Origin: JACKII01 sp965202745
Lineage (GTDB): Bacteria > Pseudomonadota > Alphaproteobacteria > Bin95
Assembly: GCA_965202745.1 (NCBI GenBank)
Contig: CBDBCB010000021.1
Coordinates: forward strand, 186,001-250,000
Direction: 5' to 3'
Length of the DNA: 64,000 nt
Shown: positions 1-9,374 of the stretch, one piece after another
How positions within the stretch are numbered: position 1 is the stretch's first letter
Layout: the number at the start of each line of letters is the position of its first letter
Position numbers and translations under genes: made by a program
Notes under the pieces: model-generated
What the model saw: only the letters and a program-made list of their open reading frames with translations
What the model was told of the DNA's origin: nothing
Database searches by the model: none

Positions 1-591
1 ATCCGCGCGGCCTGGGGACTGCTCTCGACCTTTGCCATGCCGTTGTTCCTGACCGTGCTATCCGTCCCGTTGCTGGGGGAGAGCGTCGGCTGGCGGCGCG
101 CGGCGGCGGTTGGGTTCGGCGGGGTGCCGATCATCGTACAGCCGGGTGCGGACCTGAACTGGATCGCGCTTGTCGCGCTCGGCGGGGCGTTTTTCTATGC
201 GATGGCCGTGGTGGCGATCCGGCAATTGTCCCGCAAGGAGCCTGCCAGCCGCATCTTCTTTATCTACGCCGTCGCCAACATTGTCGTGGCGGGGGCCGCC
301 ATGCCGTTCGTTTGGGTTACGCCAAGCTTGCAGGACTGGTTGGTATTCGTTGCTGTCGGCGCGCTGGGGGCGATTGCCCAATATGCTTTCCTCATCGCTT
401 ACCGCCAGGCGCCGGCGATGGTGCTGGTGCCGTTCGACTACACCCAGATCCTGTTCGCGCTGGCTATCGGCTATTTCGCCTGGGGTGAGATACCGGCGTC
501 GGCCAGCTTCCTCGGCGGGGCGATCATTATCGCGTCCGGTTTTTTATCTGGTGGCGGGAGCGGCGGCTCGCGCGAGTTTAGGAGACAGTAG
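1..591 (+). CDS. EamA/DMT-family transporter, C-terminal part
   Basis: An open frame enters from the left edge and runs to a TAG at 589-591, so the start lies outside the window. The visible ~196 residues are hydrophobic helices in the ten-helix DMT/EamA (RhaT-like) pattern, including a glycine-rich last helix (SFLGGAIIIASGFL). Such proteins are inner-membrane exporters of small metabolites; the substrate cannot be told from sequence. The last 14 bases overlap the end of the convergent spoVR gene. Confidence 0.8.
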   Translation: MRAAWGLLSTFAMPLFLTVLSVPLLGESVGWRRAAAVGFGGVPIIVQPGADLNWIALVALGGAFFYAMAVVAIRQLSRKEPASRIFFIYAVANIVVAGAAMPFVWVTPSLQDWLVFVAVGALGAIAQYAFLIAYRQAPAMVLVPFDYTQILFALAIGYFAWGEIPASASFLGGAIIIASGFLSGGGSGGSREFRRQ

Positions 592-2131
592 TGGACTCGT
601 AGAGGATTTCGCCGCTTAGGCGGTCCTCGCCCGCGAGTTGCACTTCATAGCCCCACAGCCGTTTCAAGTGGCCGAGCGTCTGGTCCCGGTCGCTTTCGGC
701 GAGGGGAATACCGTCCCGCACCAGGTGTTTCAGGCGCAATACCCGGTCGCCCTTCAGGTCGGCGTCCACCACCTGGATATCCGCGTCGGCGATACCCGGA
801 TCGTAGCCGCGGGCGAGCGACTGGCGCACGTGACGGTAGCCGCGTTCGTCGTGAATGTCGGTGACGTGGTAATAGGGCTCGTCAGATTGGTCGGTCAGCA
901 CGAACAGGCGCATGTCGCGGATTAGGCGGGGGCTCAGGTATTGCTGGATGAAGCTTTCATCGCGGTAGTTCGCCCAGGCGTATTTGAGTGCGGCCCGCCA
1001 ATCGCCGGTTCCGGCCAGGTCCGGGAACCATTCGCGGTCTTCGTCCTTCGGTTCCGTCACGATGCGCTTGATATCGCTCATCATGTTGAAGCCGAGCGTG
1101 TAGGGGTTCAGGCCGGAATAGCGGGGGTCGTCGAATTCTGGCTGGAAGACGACGCTGGAGTGGGAATGCAGGATCTCCAGCATCGCGCCATCGGAGAGCA
1201 GGCCCTTGTCGTAAAGCGCATTGACGATGTGGTGATGGACGAAGGTTGCGCAGCCCTCGTTCATCACCTTGGTTTGGCGCTGCGGGTAGAAATATTGCGC
1301 CAATTGCCGGACGATGGAGAGCAGCTCCCGCTGCCAGTCGCGCAATACCGGGCTGTGCATTTCCAGGAAGTAGAGCAGATTTTCTTCCGGCAAGTGCAGG
1401 GCTTCCTGCCGTTCCCGTGTTTCCTGCTCTTCCGGGGTCGGCTCCGGGCGGGAGGGGTCCTGCGGCACGGTCCGCCAGAGATCGTTGTAGGAGCGTTCCT
1501 GCTCCTCCGCGATGCGGCGGCGGCGTTCCTGAAGCTCCTTGGCGGTGGGCTCTGGCCGGCGGTGATAGCGGAAGACGCCGTGGTCCATCAGCGCGTGCGC
1601 CGCGTCGAGGGTTGTCTCAACCTCAAGGAAGCCATGGCGCTCCTCGCAAGCGGCGATAAACCGGCGCGCGTAGTCCAGGAAATCCAGGATCGAACTGGCG
1701 TCCGTCCACTCACGGAACAGGTAATTGTTCTTAAAGAAATGGTTATGGCCAAAGGCAGCATGCGCCATCACCAGTGTGTGCAGGGCGGCGCTGTTATCCT
1801 CCATATTGTAGGAGATGCAGGGGTTCGAATTGATGACGATTTCGTAGGCGAGGCCGGAGCGGCCCTGCTGATAGAGCTTCTGGTCGCGGGCGAAGCGCTT
1901 TCCGAAAGACCAATGCCGGTAAAGGATAGGCATGCCGAGCGAGGCATAGGCGTCCAGCATTTGCTCCGACGAAATCACCTCCACCTGGTTCGGGTAGACG
2001 TCCAGGCCGAGCTCCTGCTGAGCGACGGTTTCGATTTCGTCATAGAGACATTTCAGCAGGTCGAAGGTCCATTCATGCCCTTCGAACATGGGCTGGGCGC
2101 GATGGATGGCGGGGGCGGGCTGGTTTGTCAT
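578..2131 (-). CDS. SpoVR family protein (YcgB-like)
   Basis: A 517-residue protein of full family length. It carries conserved SpoVR blocks such as the His-rich HAAFGHNHFFKNNYLF segment and the NEGCATFVHHHIVNALYD block. SpoVR proteins are widespread cytoplasmic proteins of uncertain biochemistry, named from a Bacillus sporulation gene but common in non-sporulating Proteobacteria, where they sit with prkA and a DUF444 gene, as here. The start overlaps the end of the DUF444 gene by 4 bp (ATGA type), indicating translational coupling as last gene of a three-gene operon. Assignment is secure; molecular role unknown. Confidence 0.93.
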   Translation of the reverse strand: MTNQPAPAIHRAQPMFEGHEWTFDLLKCLYDEIETVAQQELGLDVYPNQVEVISSEQMLDAYASLGMPILYRHWSFGKRFARDQKLYQQGRSGLAYEIVINSNPCISYNMEDNSAALHTLVMAHAAFGHNHFFKNNYLFREWTDASSILDFLDYARRFIAACEERHGFLEVETTLDAAHALMDHGVFRYHRRPEPTAKELQERRRRIAEEQERSYNDLWRTVPQDPSRPEPTPEEQETRERQEALHLPEENLLYFLEMHSPVLRDWQRELLSIVRQLAQYFYPQRQTKVMNEGCATFVHHHIVNALYDKGLLSDGAMLEILHSHSSVVFQPEFDDPRYSGLNPYTLGFNMMSDIKRIVTEPKDEDREWFPDLAGTGDWRAALKYAWANYRDESFIQQYLSPRLIRDMRLFVLTDQSDEPYYHVTDIHDERGYRHVRQSLARGYDPGIADADIQVVDADLKGDRVLRLKHLVRDGIPLAESDRDQTLGHLKRLWGYEVQLAGEDRLSGEILYESTTVS

Positions 2132-3438
2132 AGTGCATTGCCCCCTTGTTGCCTGGCGAACAGTTCGCGGAAAACCGGGTAGATGTCGTTGGGTCTGCCC
2201 ACGCGCTTCATGGCGAAGTTTTCATGCTCGCCAGCGACACCAAGATAGGACCGCCAGAGCGCTGCGCCCACTTGCGGGTTGGCGAACAGCTCGATCTCGC
2301 GCTCGTCCAGGATTTCGACATAGGCGTAATATTGTACCAGCGGCATGATCTGCTCGCGCAGCAGAGAGGCGCAATAGTCGCTGTCGCCAGCGAAGTTCTC
2401 TCCATCGGAAGCCTGGGCCGCGTAGATGTTCCATTCGCCGGGAGAATAGCGCTCCTTCACTTCCTCCAGCATGACGTTCAGGGCGGTGGATACCACGGTG
2501 CCGCCGGTCTCGCGGCTGTAGAAAAAGGTATCCTCGTCAACCACGCTGGCCGTGTGGGTGTGGCGGATGAAGACCAGGTCGATGCGTTCGTAGCGGCGGC
2601 GCAGGAACAGGTGCAGCAGGATGAAAAAGCGTTTTGCCCGATCCTTCTCCCGTTCGCCCATCGAGCCGGAGACGTCCATCAGGCAGAACATAACAGCCTT
2701 GGTATTGGGCGCGGGCTGGGGCTGGAAGCGGCGGTAGCGGATGTCGAGCGGATCGATGAAGGCGACCAGGCGGCGGCGGCGGGAGAGCGCCTCGGCACGG
2801 GCATAGAGAGTCTCGAGGCCCGGATAGTCGCGGTCGCCTTTGGCCTCGATCTCCTCAATCAGGGCTTCGGTTTCCGCCAGTTCAGCCTGGGCGGGCCGGT
2901 GCAGCACGAGCCGGCGGCCCAGTGAGTTGCGCATGGTTCGGCGGATGGCCAGCCTGGTGGGAGTGCCGGCGGTGGTGAAGCCCGCGCGCTGGTGCTTGAC
3001 GGTTTCCAGCTCTTGCAGGTCTTTCTTCACCAGGTCGGGCAGTTCCAGGTCCTCGAAAAACAGGTCAAGGAATTCGTCACGGCTGAGCGCGAACTGGAAT
3101 TCATCCTCCCCCTTGCCATCATCGGAGCCTTCCTTGCCGCGGCCTTCGCCCTCGCTGCTTTGCGGTTTGCGGATGCGGTCGCCGGGGGAGAACTCCTTGT
3201 TGCCGCCGAGCACGCCCTCGCGGAAACCGCCTTTGCCGCTGTGCCGGAAGCGCGGCTCGTGGATCGGCCGGGAGGGGATGGTGACCTGCTCGCCGGAATC
3301 CACGTCCGCGATTTTGCGGTTCTGGATCGAGTCGTTGATCACCTGCCGGATCTGGTCGCGCGCGCGCTGGATAAAGCGTTGGCGGTTGCCCAGGTTCTTG
3401 TCCTTGGGATTCAGGCGGCGGTCGATGAAATGGCGCAT
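2128..3438 (-). CDS. DUF444 family VWA-domain protein (YeaH/YhbH-like)
   Basis: A 436-residue protein matching YeaH/YhbH. The N-terminal half is basic and has a low-complexity Gly/Glu/Lys stretch at about residues 98-112. The C-terminal half is a von Willebrand factor A domain with a MIDAS metal motif DVSGS at residues 255-259. The family is co-expressed with the serine kinase PrkA in stress and stationary-phase operons of Proteobacteria, and the same order is seen here: prkA upstream with a 25-bp gap and spoVR downstream with a 4-bp overlap. Function is probably metal-dependent protein interaction within that stress module (inference). Confidence 0.93.
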   Translation of the reverse strand: MRHFIDRRLNPKDKNLGNRQRFIQRARDQIRQVINDSIQNRKIADVDSGEQVTIPSRPIHEPRFRHSGKGGFREGVLGGNKEFSPGDRIRKPQSSEGEGRGKEGSDDGKGEDEFQFALSRDEFLDLFFEDLELPDLVKKDLQELETVKHQRAGFTTAGTPTRLAIRRTMRNSLGRRLVLHRPAQAELAETEALIEEIEAKGDRDYPGLETLYARAEALSRRRRLVAFIDPLDIRYRRFQPQPAPNTKAVMFCLMDVSGSMGEREKDRAKRFFILLHLFLRRRYERIDLVFIRHTHTASVVDEDTFFYSRETGGTVVSTALNVMLEEVKERYSPGEWNIYAAQASDGENFAGDSDYCASLLREQIMPLVQYYAYVEILDEREIELFANPQVGAALWRSYLGVAGEHENFAMKRVGRPNDIYPVFRELFARQQGGNAL

Positions 3439-3463
3439 GATGGCCTGCTTTCTGGCGGGTATT

Positions 3464-5401
3464 TTACCCCGCCTTGTTCACCCGCATGTACCATTCGACC
3501 AGCCGCCGGACCTGGCGCTGGGTGTAGCCGCGTGCCGCCATGCGGTCGACGAATTCCTGGTGTTTCTTGTCGGTCTCCGAGTCTTTCTTGGAGCCGAACG
3601 AGATCACCGGCAGCAGGTCCTCCACCTGGCCGAACATGCGCTTTTCAATGACCGAGCGCAGTTTTTCGTAAGAGGTCCAGGACGGATTGCGGCCGTCATT
3701 GTTGGCCCGCGCGCGCAGCGCGAATTTGACGACTTCGTTGCGGAAGTCCTTTGGATTGGCGATGCCGGCGGGCTTTTCAATCTTGGCCAGCTCCGTGTCC
3801 AGGATGCTGCGGTCCAGCATTTGGCCGGTGTCGGGATCTTTGTAGTCCTGGTCTTCAATCCAGGCGTCGGCATAGGCGATATAGCGGTCGAACAGGTTTT
3901 GGCCGTACTCGCCATAGCTTTCCAGGTAGGCTTTCTGGATTTCGTTGCCGATGAACTCCGCATAGCGCGGCGCGAGTTCCGTTTTGATGGTTTCCAGCAG
4001 GCGGCTCTCCGCCTCCGCTGCAAACTGTTCGCGTTTGATCGACTGTTCCAGCACGTACATGAGGTGCACGGGGTCGGCGGCGACTTCGGCGGAGTCGAAG
4101 TTAAAGGTCTCCGACAGCACCTTGAAGGCGAAGCGGGTGGAAATGCCGGTCATACCTTCGTCGACGCCGGCAGCGTCACGGTACTCCATGACCGATTTGG
4201 CCTTGGGCTCCTTGTCCCGCAGCGACTCGCCGTCATAGACGCGCATTTTGGAATACTGGTTGGAGTTCTCGTGCTGCTTCAGGCGGGAAAGTACGGAAAA
4301 GCGTGCCAGAATGGTCAGGGTTTCCGGCGAGCATTGGGCGTTCGCCAGTTCACTCTCGCGCAGCAGTTTTCTGTAGATCTTGGCTTCTTCCGAGGCGCGC
4401 AGGCAGTAGGGCACCTTCACCACGCAGATGCGGTCCAGGAAAGCCTCGTTGTTGCGGTTGTTCTTGAACTGCAGCCATTCCGCCTCGTTCGAGTGGGCCA
4501 GGATCACGCCCTGGAACGGCATGGCGCCGAAGCTTTCGGTGCCGGTGTAGTTGCCTTCCTGGGTGGCCGTCAGCAGGGGATGCAGCACCTTGATCGGGGC
4601 TTTGAACATCTCCACGAATTCCAGCAGGCCCTGGGTCGAGCGGTTCAGACCACCGGAATAGCTGTAGGCATCGGGATCGGCCTGGCTGAAATGCTCCAGT
4701 TGGCGGATATCCAGCTTGCCGACCAGGGCGGAGATATCCTGGTTGTTCTCGTCGCCGGGTTCGGTCTTGGCAATGCAGACCTGCCGCAGCTTCGACGGCA
4801 TCATGCGCACGACCTTGAACTGGCTGATATCGCCACCGAATTCATCCAGGCGTTTGACCGCCCAGGGGCTCATCAGTCCGGTGATGCGGCGTTGTGGAAT
4901 ACCGTACTTTTCTTCCAGCAACGCGCCGTGCTGTTCCGGATCGAACAGGCCCAGAGGGGACTCGAAAATAGGGCTGATCTGGTCGCCGGCCTTCAGCACG
5001 TAGACCGGGTGCTCCTCCATCAAGCGCTTTAGTTTCTCTGCCAGGGTAGACTTGCCACCGCCAACGGGCCCCAGCAGGTAGAGGATCTGCTTGCGCTCCT
5101 CCAGCCCCTGCGCAGCGTAGCGGAAATAGCCGACGATCCGCTCTATCGTGTCTTCCATGCCGTAGAATTCGGCGAAGGCGGGATAGCGCTTGATCGTGCG
5201 GTTCTGGAAGATGCGGCCCAGCCGCGGATCGAGGGAGGTATCCACCGTTTCCGGCTCGCCGATGGCAGTCACCATCCGCTCCGCCGCAGAAGCGTAGAGG
5301 GACGGATCGGCGCGGCAGGCAATGAGATAGTCCTGCAGGGACATCTCCTCTTCGGCCCGCTTGGCGTAACCCTGAGCGTAGGACTCAAAGATGTCGTTCA
5401 T
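3464..5401 (-). CDS. prkA: PrkA family serine protein kinase (YeaG-like)
   Basis: A 645-residue protein with an AAA+ core and a PrkA C-terminal kinase-like domain. The Walker A loop GPVGGGKS is at residues 111-118, and the conserved block around HSNEAEW follows about 190 residues later. Family members are cytoplasmic stress-related AAA+ kinases or proteases in the E. coli yeaGH and Bacillus prkA systems. It heads the operon prkA-DUF444-spoVR on the minus strand. The 157-bp region upstream (5402-5558) should hold the operon promoter, but I see no convincing sigma consensus there. Confidence 0.95.
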   Translation of the reverse strand: MNDIFESYAQGYAKRAEEEMSLQDYLIACRADPSLYASAAERMVTAIGEPETVDTSLDPRLGRIFQNRTIKRYPAFAEFYGMEDTIERIVGYFRYAAQGLEERKQILYLLGPVGGGKSTLAEKLKRLMEEHPVYVLKAGDQISPIFESPLGLFDPEQHGALLEEKYGIPQRRITGLMSPWAVKRLDEFGGDISQFKVVRMMPSKLRQVCIAKTEPGDENNQDISALVGKLDIRQLEHFSQADPDAYSYSGGLNRSTQGLLEFVEMFKAPIKVLHPLLTATQEGNYTGTESFGAMPFQGVILAHSNEAEWLQFKNNRNNEAFLDRICVVKVPYCLRASEEAKIYRKLLRESELANAQCSPETLTILARFSVLSRLKQHENSNQYSKMRVYDGESLRDKEPKAKSVMEYRDAAGVDEGMTGISTRFAFKVLSETFNFDSAEVAADPVHLMYVLEQSIKREQFAAEAESRLLETIKTELAPRYAEFIGNEIQKAYLESYGEYGQNLFDRYIAYADAWIEDQDYKDPDTGQMLDRSILDTELAKIEKPAGIANPKDFRNEVVKFALRARANNDGRNPSWTSYEKLRSVIEKRMFGQVEDLLPVISFGSKKDSETDKKHQEFVDRMAARGYTQRQVRRLVEWYMRVNKAG

Positions 5402-5558
5402 GTGACCTCCAAACCGCGGTACTCCGCGCTCTCCCGTTACGGTGGTAGTTGGGCAGTCTCCATTTATCCATACCCTTGCACCCTTTTTGTTTGGTTAACA
5501 GGTGGGCACACCGAGCGCTTTTTGCTATCCACATTTACGTGTCTGCGTAGTCATTGGA

Positions 5559-6809
5559 TCAAATGTTAGCCATTAATTGGCAGGCGGACGGGTCGCTGTT
5601 GGAGTTGGCGCAATTCGGCGGCACGGGAGTTGGTACGTTGGAGAAGCCGACCGTCGGACGCTTGTGGCAGTCGATGCACTGGTTGGCCGAGGGATTGGTC
5701 CAGCCCGCCTGGTTCGAAATCATGGTGTAGCGCGCGATGCCTGCGTCCACGTTCGTCGTGAAATTTGCGCCGACATTGGCCTGGTTGGCCGGCCGCAGGA
5801 TTTTCTCCCAGGTCACATCATCCGGCGACATCAGGAAGGCGTTGTTGCCCCGGTGGCAGCCGGTGCTGTTGGAGGCCAGCATGTCGCCGTCCTGCATCTG
5901 GTTGACGTTCAGGGTGACGTTCTTCCAGCCGAGCACCGCGCCGGTGGTGCGGTCCAGGTTATCCCAGATGCAGGCCTTGCCGGTGGAGGCGCTCTGGCAG
6001 AGCGTTCCGGCTAGCCCTGATCCCGAGCCGCGGGGCAGGAACACACAGCCGCCGCGGTCATGTGGGTCCAACCAGGTCCAGACATGCGCATCGGCACCCG
6101 GCTGCAGCAGGTTCTGCACCAACTTGCCGTGATAAGCCCAACCGTTTGGATTGGCCTCCGACCATTGCGGCGGGATTGGCACGTCGTCGGCCCGGCAGCG
6201 TTCCACATAATCGGTGCTGGGGTTGATAACGACCCAGGGTCCAACAAACCGCAGGATGTCTCGAAGCCGCAGTGGGTATAGCCACACCCAGCGCTTGTCG
6301 ATGGTCAGGTGGGTGTAGCGCCGCATCAGCAGGCGGTGCCGCCATTCGAATTGCGCCAATTGCGCTTTGTCAGCGAATTCCAGCAGGCGGGAGGTCCCCG
6401 CGCCTTGCAGCAGGGCCGCGTAGGCCGGTTTCAGCTCGCCGGATTGCGCATAGGCCTGGGCATCTTTCAGGAGGGCTGCCTCCTTGTCGTCAAGCTTCGC
6501 GGCGGCGCTTTTCGTCAGTTGGCCGCTCATGGAGGTCTCCATGGTCAGCACCAGCTTGTCGTCGACTTTGATGGGCCGGGCCAGGTGGTCGAAATATTGG
6601 CCGTGGCCGGAATAGGCGATCATGGTCGCGGGGGTGACGTCCTTCGGCATGGTGAGCTTCATCGGATCGTCTTTGGAGATGTGAGGGTTTTCGCGCGGCA
6701 GCGTGCGGTCAGGCTTTGAGGCGGTGTCCTGGCTTTGCGGACCGCTGTCGCAGGCGGCGGCGAGGGCCGATATAGCCAGCACGGATATGGTGAGCAAAAG
6801 GCGTTTCAT
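5559..6809 (-). CDS. Predicted lipoprotein with one c-type heme motif
   Basis: The chosen ATG at 6809 has AAGGAG about 7 bases upstream; a longer frame to 6842 lacks one. The resulting 416-residue protein starts MKRLLLTISVLA and has a lipobox-like AAAC just after the hydrophobic stretch, so it is probably an exported, lipid-anchored protein. A single CXXCH (CIDCH) lies about 39 residues from the C-terminus, and a second lone CH (STGCHRG) lies in the middle. Cysteines elsewhere are plentiful. I do not recognise a named family; a periplasmic mono-heme electron-transfer or oxidase-like protein is a guess. It stands alone, with the prkA operon downstream on the same strand. Confidence 0.7.
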   Translation of the reverse strand: MKRLLLTISVLAISALAAACDSGPQSQDTASKPDRTLPRENPHISKDDPMKLTMPKDVTPATMIAYSGHGQYFDHLARPIKVDDKLVLTMETSMSGQLTKSAAAKLDDKEAALLKDAQAYAQSGELKPAYAALLQGAGTSRLLEFADKAQLAQFEWRHRLLMRRYTHLTIDKRWVWLYPLRLRDILRFVGPWVVINPSTDYVERCRADDVPIPPQWSEANPNGWAYHGKLVQNLLQPGADAHVWTWLDPHDRGGCVFLPRGSGSGLAGTLCQSASTGKACIWDNLDRTTGAVLGWKNVTLNVNQMQDGDMLASNSTGCHRGNNAFLMSPDDVTWEKILRPANQANVGANFTTNVDAGIARYTMISNQAGWTNPSANQCIDCHKRPTVGFSNVPTPVPPNCANSNSDPSACQLMANI

Positions 6810-6915
6810 GCTTGGGCACTCCTTTCCCGTTGAAAGGGCCACCCGCGCTGAAGAGCGGCCCCAATCTGGAATGAGAATGCCTGAAGCGTGAAAGGGGGGC
6901 TGTGACCAGGTTCAC

Positions 6916-6933
6916 GCCTCCCCTTATGGAGGC
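6916..6933. terminator. Short hairpin after LLM gene
   Basis: GCCTCC pairs with GGAGGC across a 6-base loop, immediately beyond the stop of the LLM oxidoreductase on the minus strand. There is no clear T-run, so it is at best a weak terminator. Confidence 0.3.
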
Positions 6934-6935
6934 AC

Positions 6936-7991
6936 TTAGCGCGGCTGGTTGAGCCGCGCGGCATCCGCCATGACGTGGATGGCTTCTTCCTGGGCGGAGC
7001 GGACGGTGAGGGAGGTGGCGCCGCAATCTTCCCATGCCTTGTAGCGTTCCTTGATGCGGGCGGGTGGGCCCATCAGGGACTTGAGGTCGATGTACTCGTC
7101 CGGTACGGCTTCTTCGGCCTCCTTTTTGTGGCCCGCCAGGTAGAGCTCCTGCACCCGGTCGGCTGCCTCACCGAAGCCGCGGCGGTGCATCATGTCGTTG
7201 TGGAAGTTCTTGTCCCGGTGGCCCATGCCGCCGACATAGAGCGCCTCCCGCGGTTTCAGGCGGTCGATGGCGGCCTTCACGTCCGAGTCCACGTCGACAA
7301 ACACGCCGGAGTGGATTTCGAAATTGTGCCAGCCCTTGTCCACGCCTTTTTTGCGCGCCCGCTCGAAGCCCTGCTCCAGCCACGGCTTGTATTCGTCCAG
7401 CGAGCCGGGCACGAAGCCGAGCGGCAGCCAGCCATCCGCGATTTCGCCGGTCAGGCGCACGGAGGCTTCCTTGCCGGAGCCGATGAAGATCGGAATGTCG
7501 GGGTTCATGTGCAGGATGGATTTCAGCGGCTTGCCGATGCCCATGGCACCTTCGCCCTCATACGGCAGGTTGATTTCCTTGCCGTCATGGGTCAGACGTT
7601 CCTCGCGCGCCCAGATTTTGCGGCAGATTTTGACGTAGTCCTTGATGCGCCAATAGGGGCGGCCCCAGGGCTGGCCGTACCAGCCCTCGACGATCTGCGG
7701 GCCGGAGACGCCGAGGCCCATGATGAAACGCCCGCCGCCTGCCATCGCATCCACCGTGCCGGCGCTCATGGCGGCGTTGGCGGGCGTGCGCGCGGCAAGC
7801 TGCATGATACCGGTGCCGAGTCGGATGCGCTCGGTCTTGGCGGCCAGATAGGCGAGGGGGGTGACGGCATCCGAGCCATACGCTTCCGCCGTCCAGACCG
7901 AGTCATAGCCGAGCCGTTCCGCCATCTGCACACGCTCGACCGGCAGGTCCATTTGCGCGCCGGAATAACCGATGGAGAGACCGAGTTTCAT
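6936..7991 (-). CDS. LLM class flavin-dependent oxidoreductase (probably F420-type)
   Basis: A 351-residue luciferase-like monooxygenase-fold protein beginning MKLGLSIGYSGAQMDLP. It has the usual family signatures: an N-terminal strand followed by GYDSVWTAEAYGSDA, a nonprolyl-cis segment LGTGIMQLAARTP, and MAGGGRFIMGLGVSGPQ. The sequence resembles the F420-dependent subgroup more than true luciferases, but whether FMN or F420 is used cannot be decided here. AAGGAA precedes the start. It is one of four LLM proteins in the window and is about 45% alike by eye to the one at 10183-11223, suggesting old paralogues with different substrates. Confidence 0.85.
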   Translation of the reverse strand: MKLGLSIGYSGAQMDLPVERVQMAERLGYDSVWTAEAYGSDAVTPLAYLAAKTERIRLGTGIMQLAARTPANAAMSAGTVDAMAGGGRFIMGLGVSGPQIVEGWYGQPWGRPYWRIKDYVKICRKIWAREERLTHDGKEINLPYEGEGAMGIGKPLKSILHMNPDIPIFIGSGKEASVRLTGEIADGWLPLGFVPGSLDEYKPWLEQGFERARKKGVDKGWHNFEIHSGVFVDVDSDVKAAIDRLKPREALYVGGMGHRDKNFHNDMMHRRGFGEAADRVQELYLAGHKKEAEEAVPDEYIDLKSLMGPPARIKERYKAWEDCGATSLTVRSAQEEAIHVMADAARLNQPR

Positions 7992-8371
7992 GGGGCGGTT
8001 CCTTGTCGTTTGGGTCGTTTGTTGCGGGCAGTATAGCCGGAATTAGACGGTCCGCACCCCGTAGTGTGTGATTTCGCGGAGGCACTAAGGCGGGGTTAAC
8101 CGTTGGCGTTTATCGAATGGTCTTGAAGTGTAGAAAGTTCCAATTATGTTCTCAATGTAGAATGGGTTTTGGGGTGAGTGTTTTGCTCAATTGCAGGTAA
8201 CGTACTATGTTTTCCCTGAGATAGCGCTCAGCACGAGCGCCTTCGAAGGCGCGCGCACCTGCGAGGCTAGCCTGCGATCTGCATCCCAGGTTGACGGTTT
8301 GATAGCGACGGAAAGGGCAGTGTTGCAGCGGATCATCCGGCCATAAGCCGACGATAAGCATGAGGTAAACG

Positions 8372-8449
8372 TCACCTAAACCGCACCTAAACCGTTTGGG
8401 GCTGAAACGGTTTAGTTTTGCGCATGAAGGTTTAGTTTCGTTTAGGTGA
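8372..8449. repeat. Nested inverted repeat built on CCTAAAC
   Basis: An outer 10-bp arm TCACCTAAAC (8372-8381) faces GTTTAGGTGA (8440-8449). Inside it a perfect 11-bp hairpin CTAAACCGTTT/AAACGGTTTAG spans 8387-8415 with a 7-base loop, followed by TTTT. The motif CCTAAAC or its complement occurs about five times in 78 bases. It lies downstream of a broken hydrolase gene in the otherwise gene-free stretch 8000-8480, where I see nothing else. It could be a terminator, an operator cluster or a repetitive palindrome. Confidence 0.6.
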
Positions 8450-8482
8450 TATTTCGTGCCGCGTAACTGGGTAGTGAATTGC

Positions 8483-9362
8483 TCAGGCGGACAGGAGGAA
8501 ATGGAGCATGGCGCGCGCAGTCGTCCGGCAGTTCCTCCGCCACGAAGTGACCGCAGTCGAGACCGGTGTCCACCACGTCGTGGGCCCATTGCTGCCATAC
8601 CGGCAGGGGAGAGCCCGCCCGGTTGGAGAGGTAGCCGCGGCCCCAGATGACGTGCACCGGACAGGCGATCCTGTCGCCCGCGTCGCGGTTGGCCTGGTCG
8701 TGCATCCGGTCGATGTCGGCCCCGGCGCGATAGTCGTTGCAGGTGGCGTGGATGACCTCTGGCTTACGGAAGGCCTCGCGGTAGTTTTCCAGCGAGCCTT
8801 CGGTCAGGGCATCGTAATTGCCGGACCAGCGGCGGAGCAGATGCTCCAGATACATGTCCGGATCGCTGCCGATCATCTTCTACGGCACAGGCGCGGCAAC
8901 GGCCAGGAACTGCCAGTGATAGCCGCTGATCGCCCGGTCGGCATCCATCTTGGCCCACTGGTCGAGCGTCGGCACGATGTCGATGGCGGCGTACTTCTCC
9001 ACCCGCGCCACATGGTCCAGCGCCCGCCGGAAGACCACCCGCGCGCCGCGGTCGTGGCCTGCGAGCCGGAACTTGTCGTGGCCCAGATGGCTCATCAGGT
9101 CGGCCGTGGTCTGGGCGGTGGTGCGTTTGGAATAGGCCTCATACGCCGGATCGCAGGGCGGGCCGATGCTCTTGCCGTAGCCGGGCAGGTCCGGGATCAC
9201 CAGCGAGAAATGCCCCGCCAGGGCCGGAGCCACGGCGTGCCACATGGCGCCGGTCTGCGGGTAGCCGTGCAGCAGCAGCAGCGGCGGACCGGAACCGCCG
9301 GTGCGGACGTAAAGCTCGCTCTCGCCGATGGCGATGCGCGTGGCGGTGAAGCCGTCCAACAT
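8483..9362 (-). pseudogene. Alpha/beta hydrolase (haloacetate dehalogenase-like), broken
   Basis: Residues 1-160 run from MLDGFTATRIAIGESELYV through the oxyanion region LLLLHGYPQTGAMWH and the nucleophile elbow GHDRGARV (aspartate nucleophile as in haloacid/epoxide hydrolase types). An in-frame TAG at 8880-8882 then interrupts the frame exactly where relatives have a glutamate (PAPLPEK context). The same frame continues with KMIGSDPDMYLEHLL and the catalytic-His segment GHFVAEE. Near the 3' end one extra C shifts the frame; removing it gives an ending MLHFLLSA and a stop at 8483. Two independent lesions make it a pseudogene. It is preceded closely by the broken SDR gene. Confidence 0.85.
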
Positions 9363-9374
9363 ATGCTGTTTCCT

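Noticed and set aside
941..2182. Long frame antisense to spoVR
   Set aside because: Shadow of a high-GC gene on the other strand; the spoVR frame has clear family motifs and this one has none.
2840..5032. 730-codon frame antisense to the DUF444 and prkA genes
   Set aside because: Codon mirror of prkA/DUF444; low-complexity translation without domains or RBS.
8152..8598. 148-codon minus-strand frame near the nested palindrome
   Set aside because: Translation includes the palindromic repeat and shows no family features.
8880..8882. Stop-codon recoding (TAG or TAA read as an amino acid)
   Set aside because: Large essential genes in the window use no in-frame TAG/TAA/TGA, and both TAG and TAA occur as lesions; nonsense mutation is simpler.
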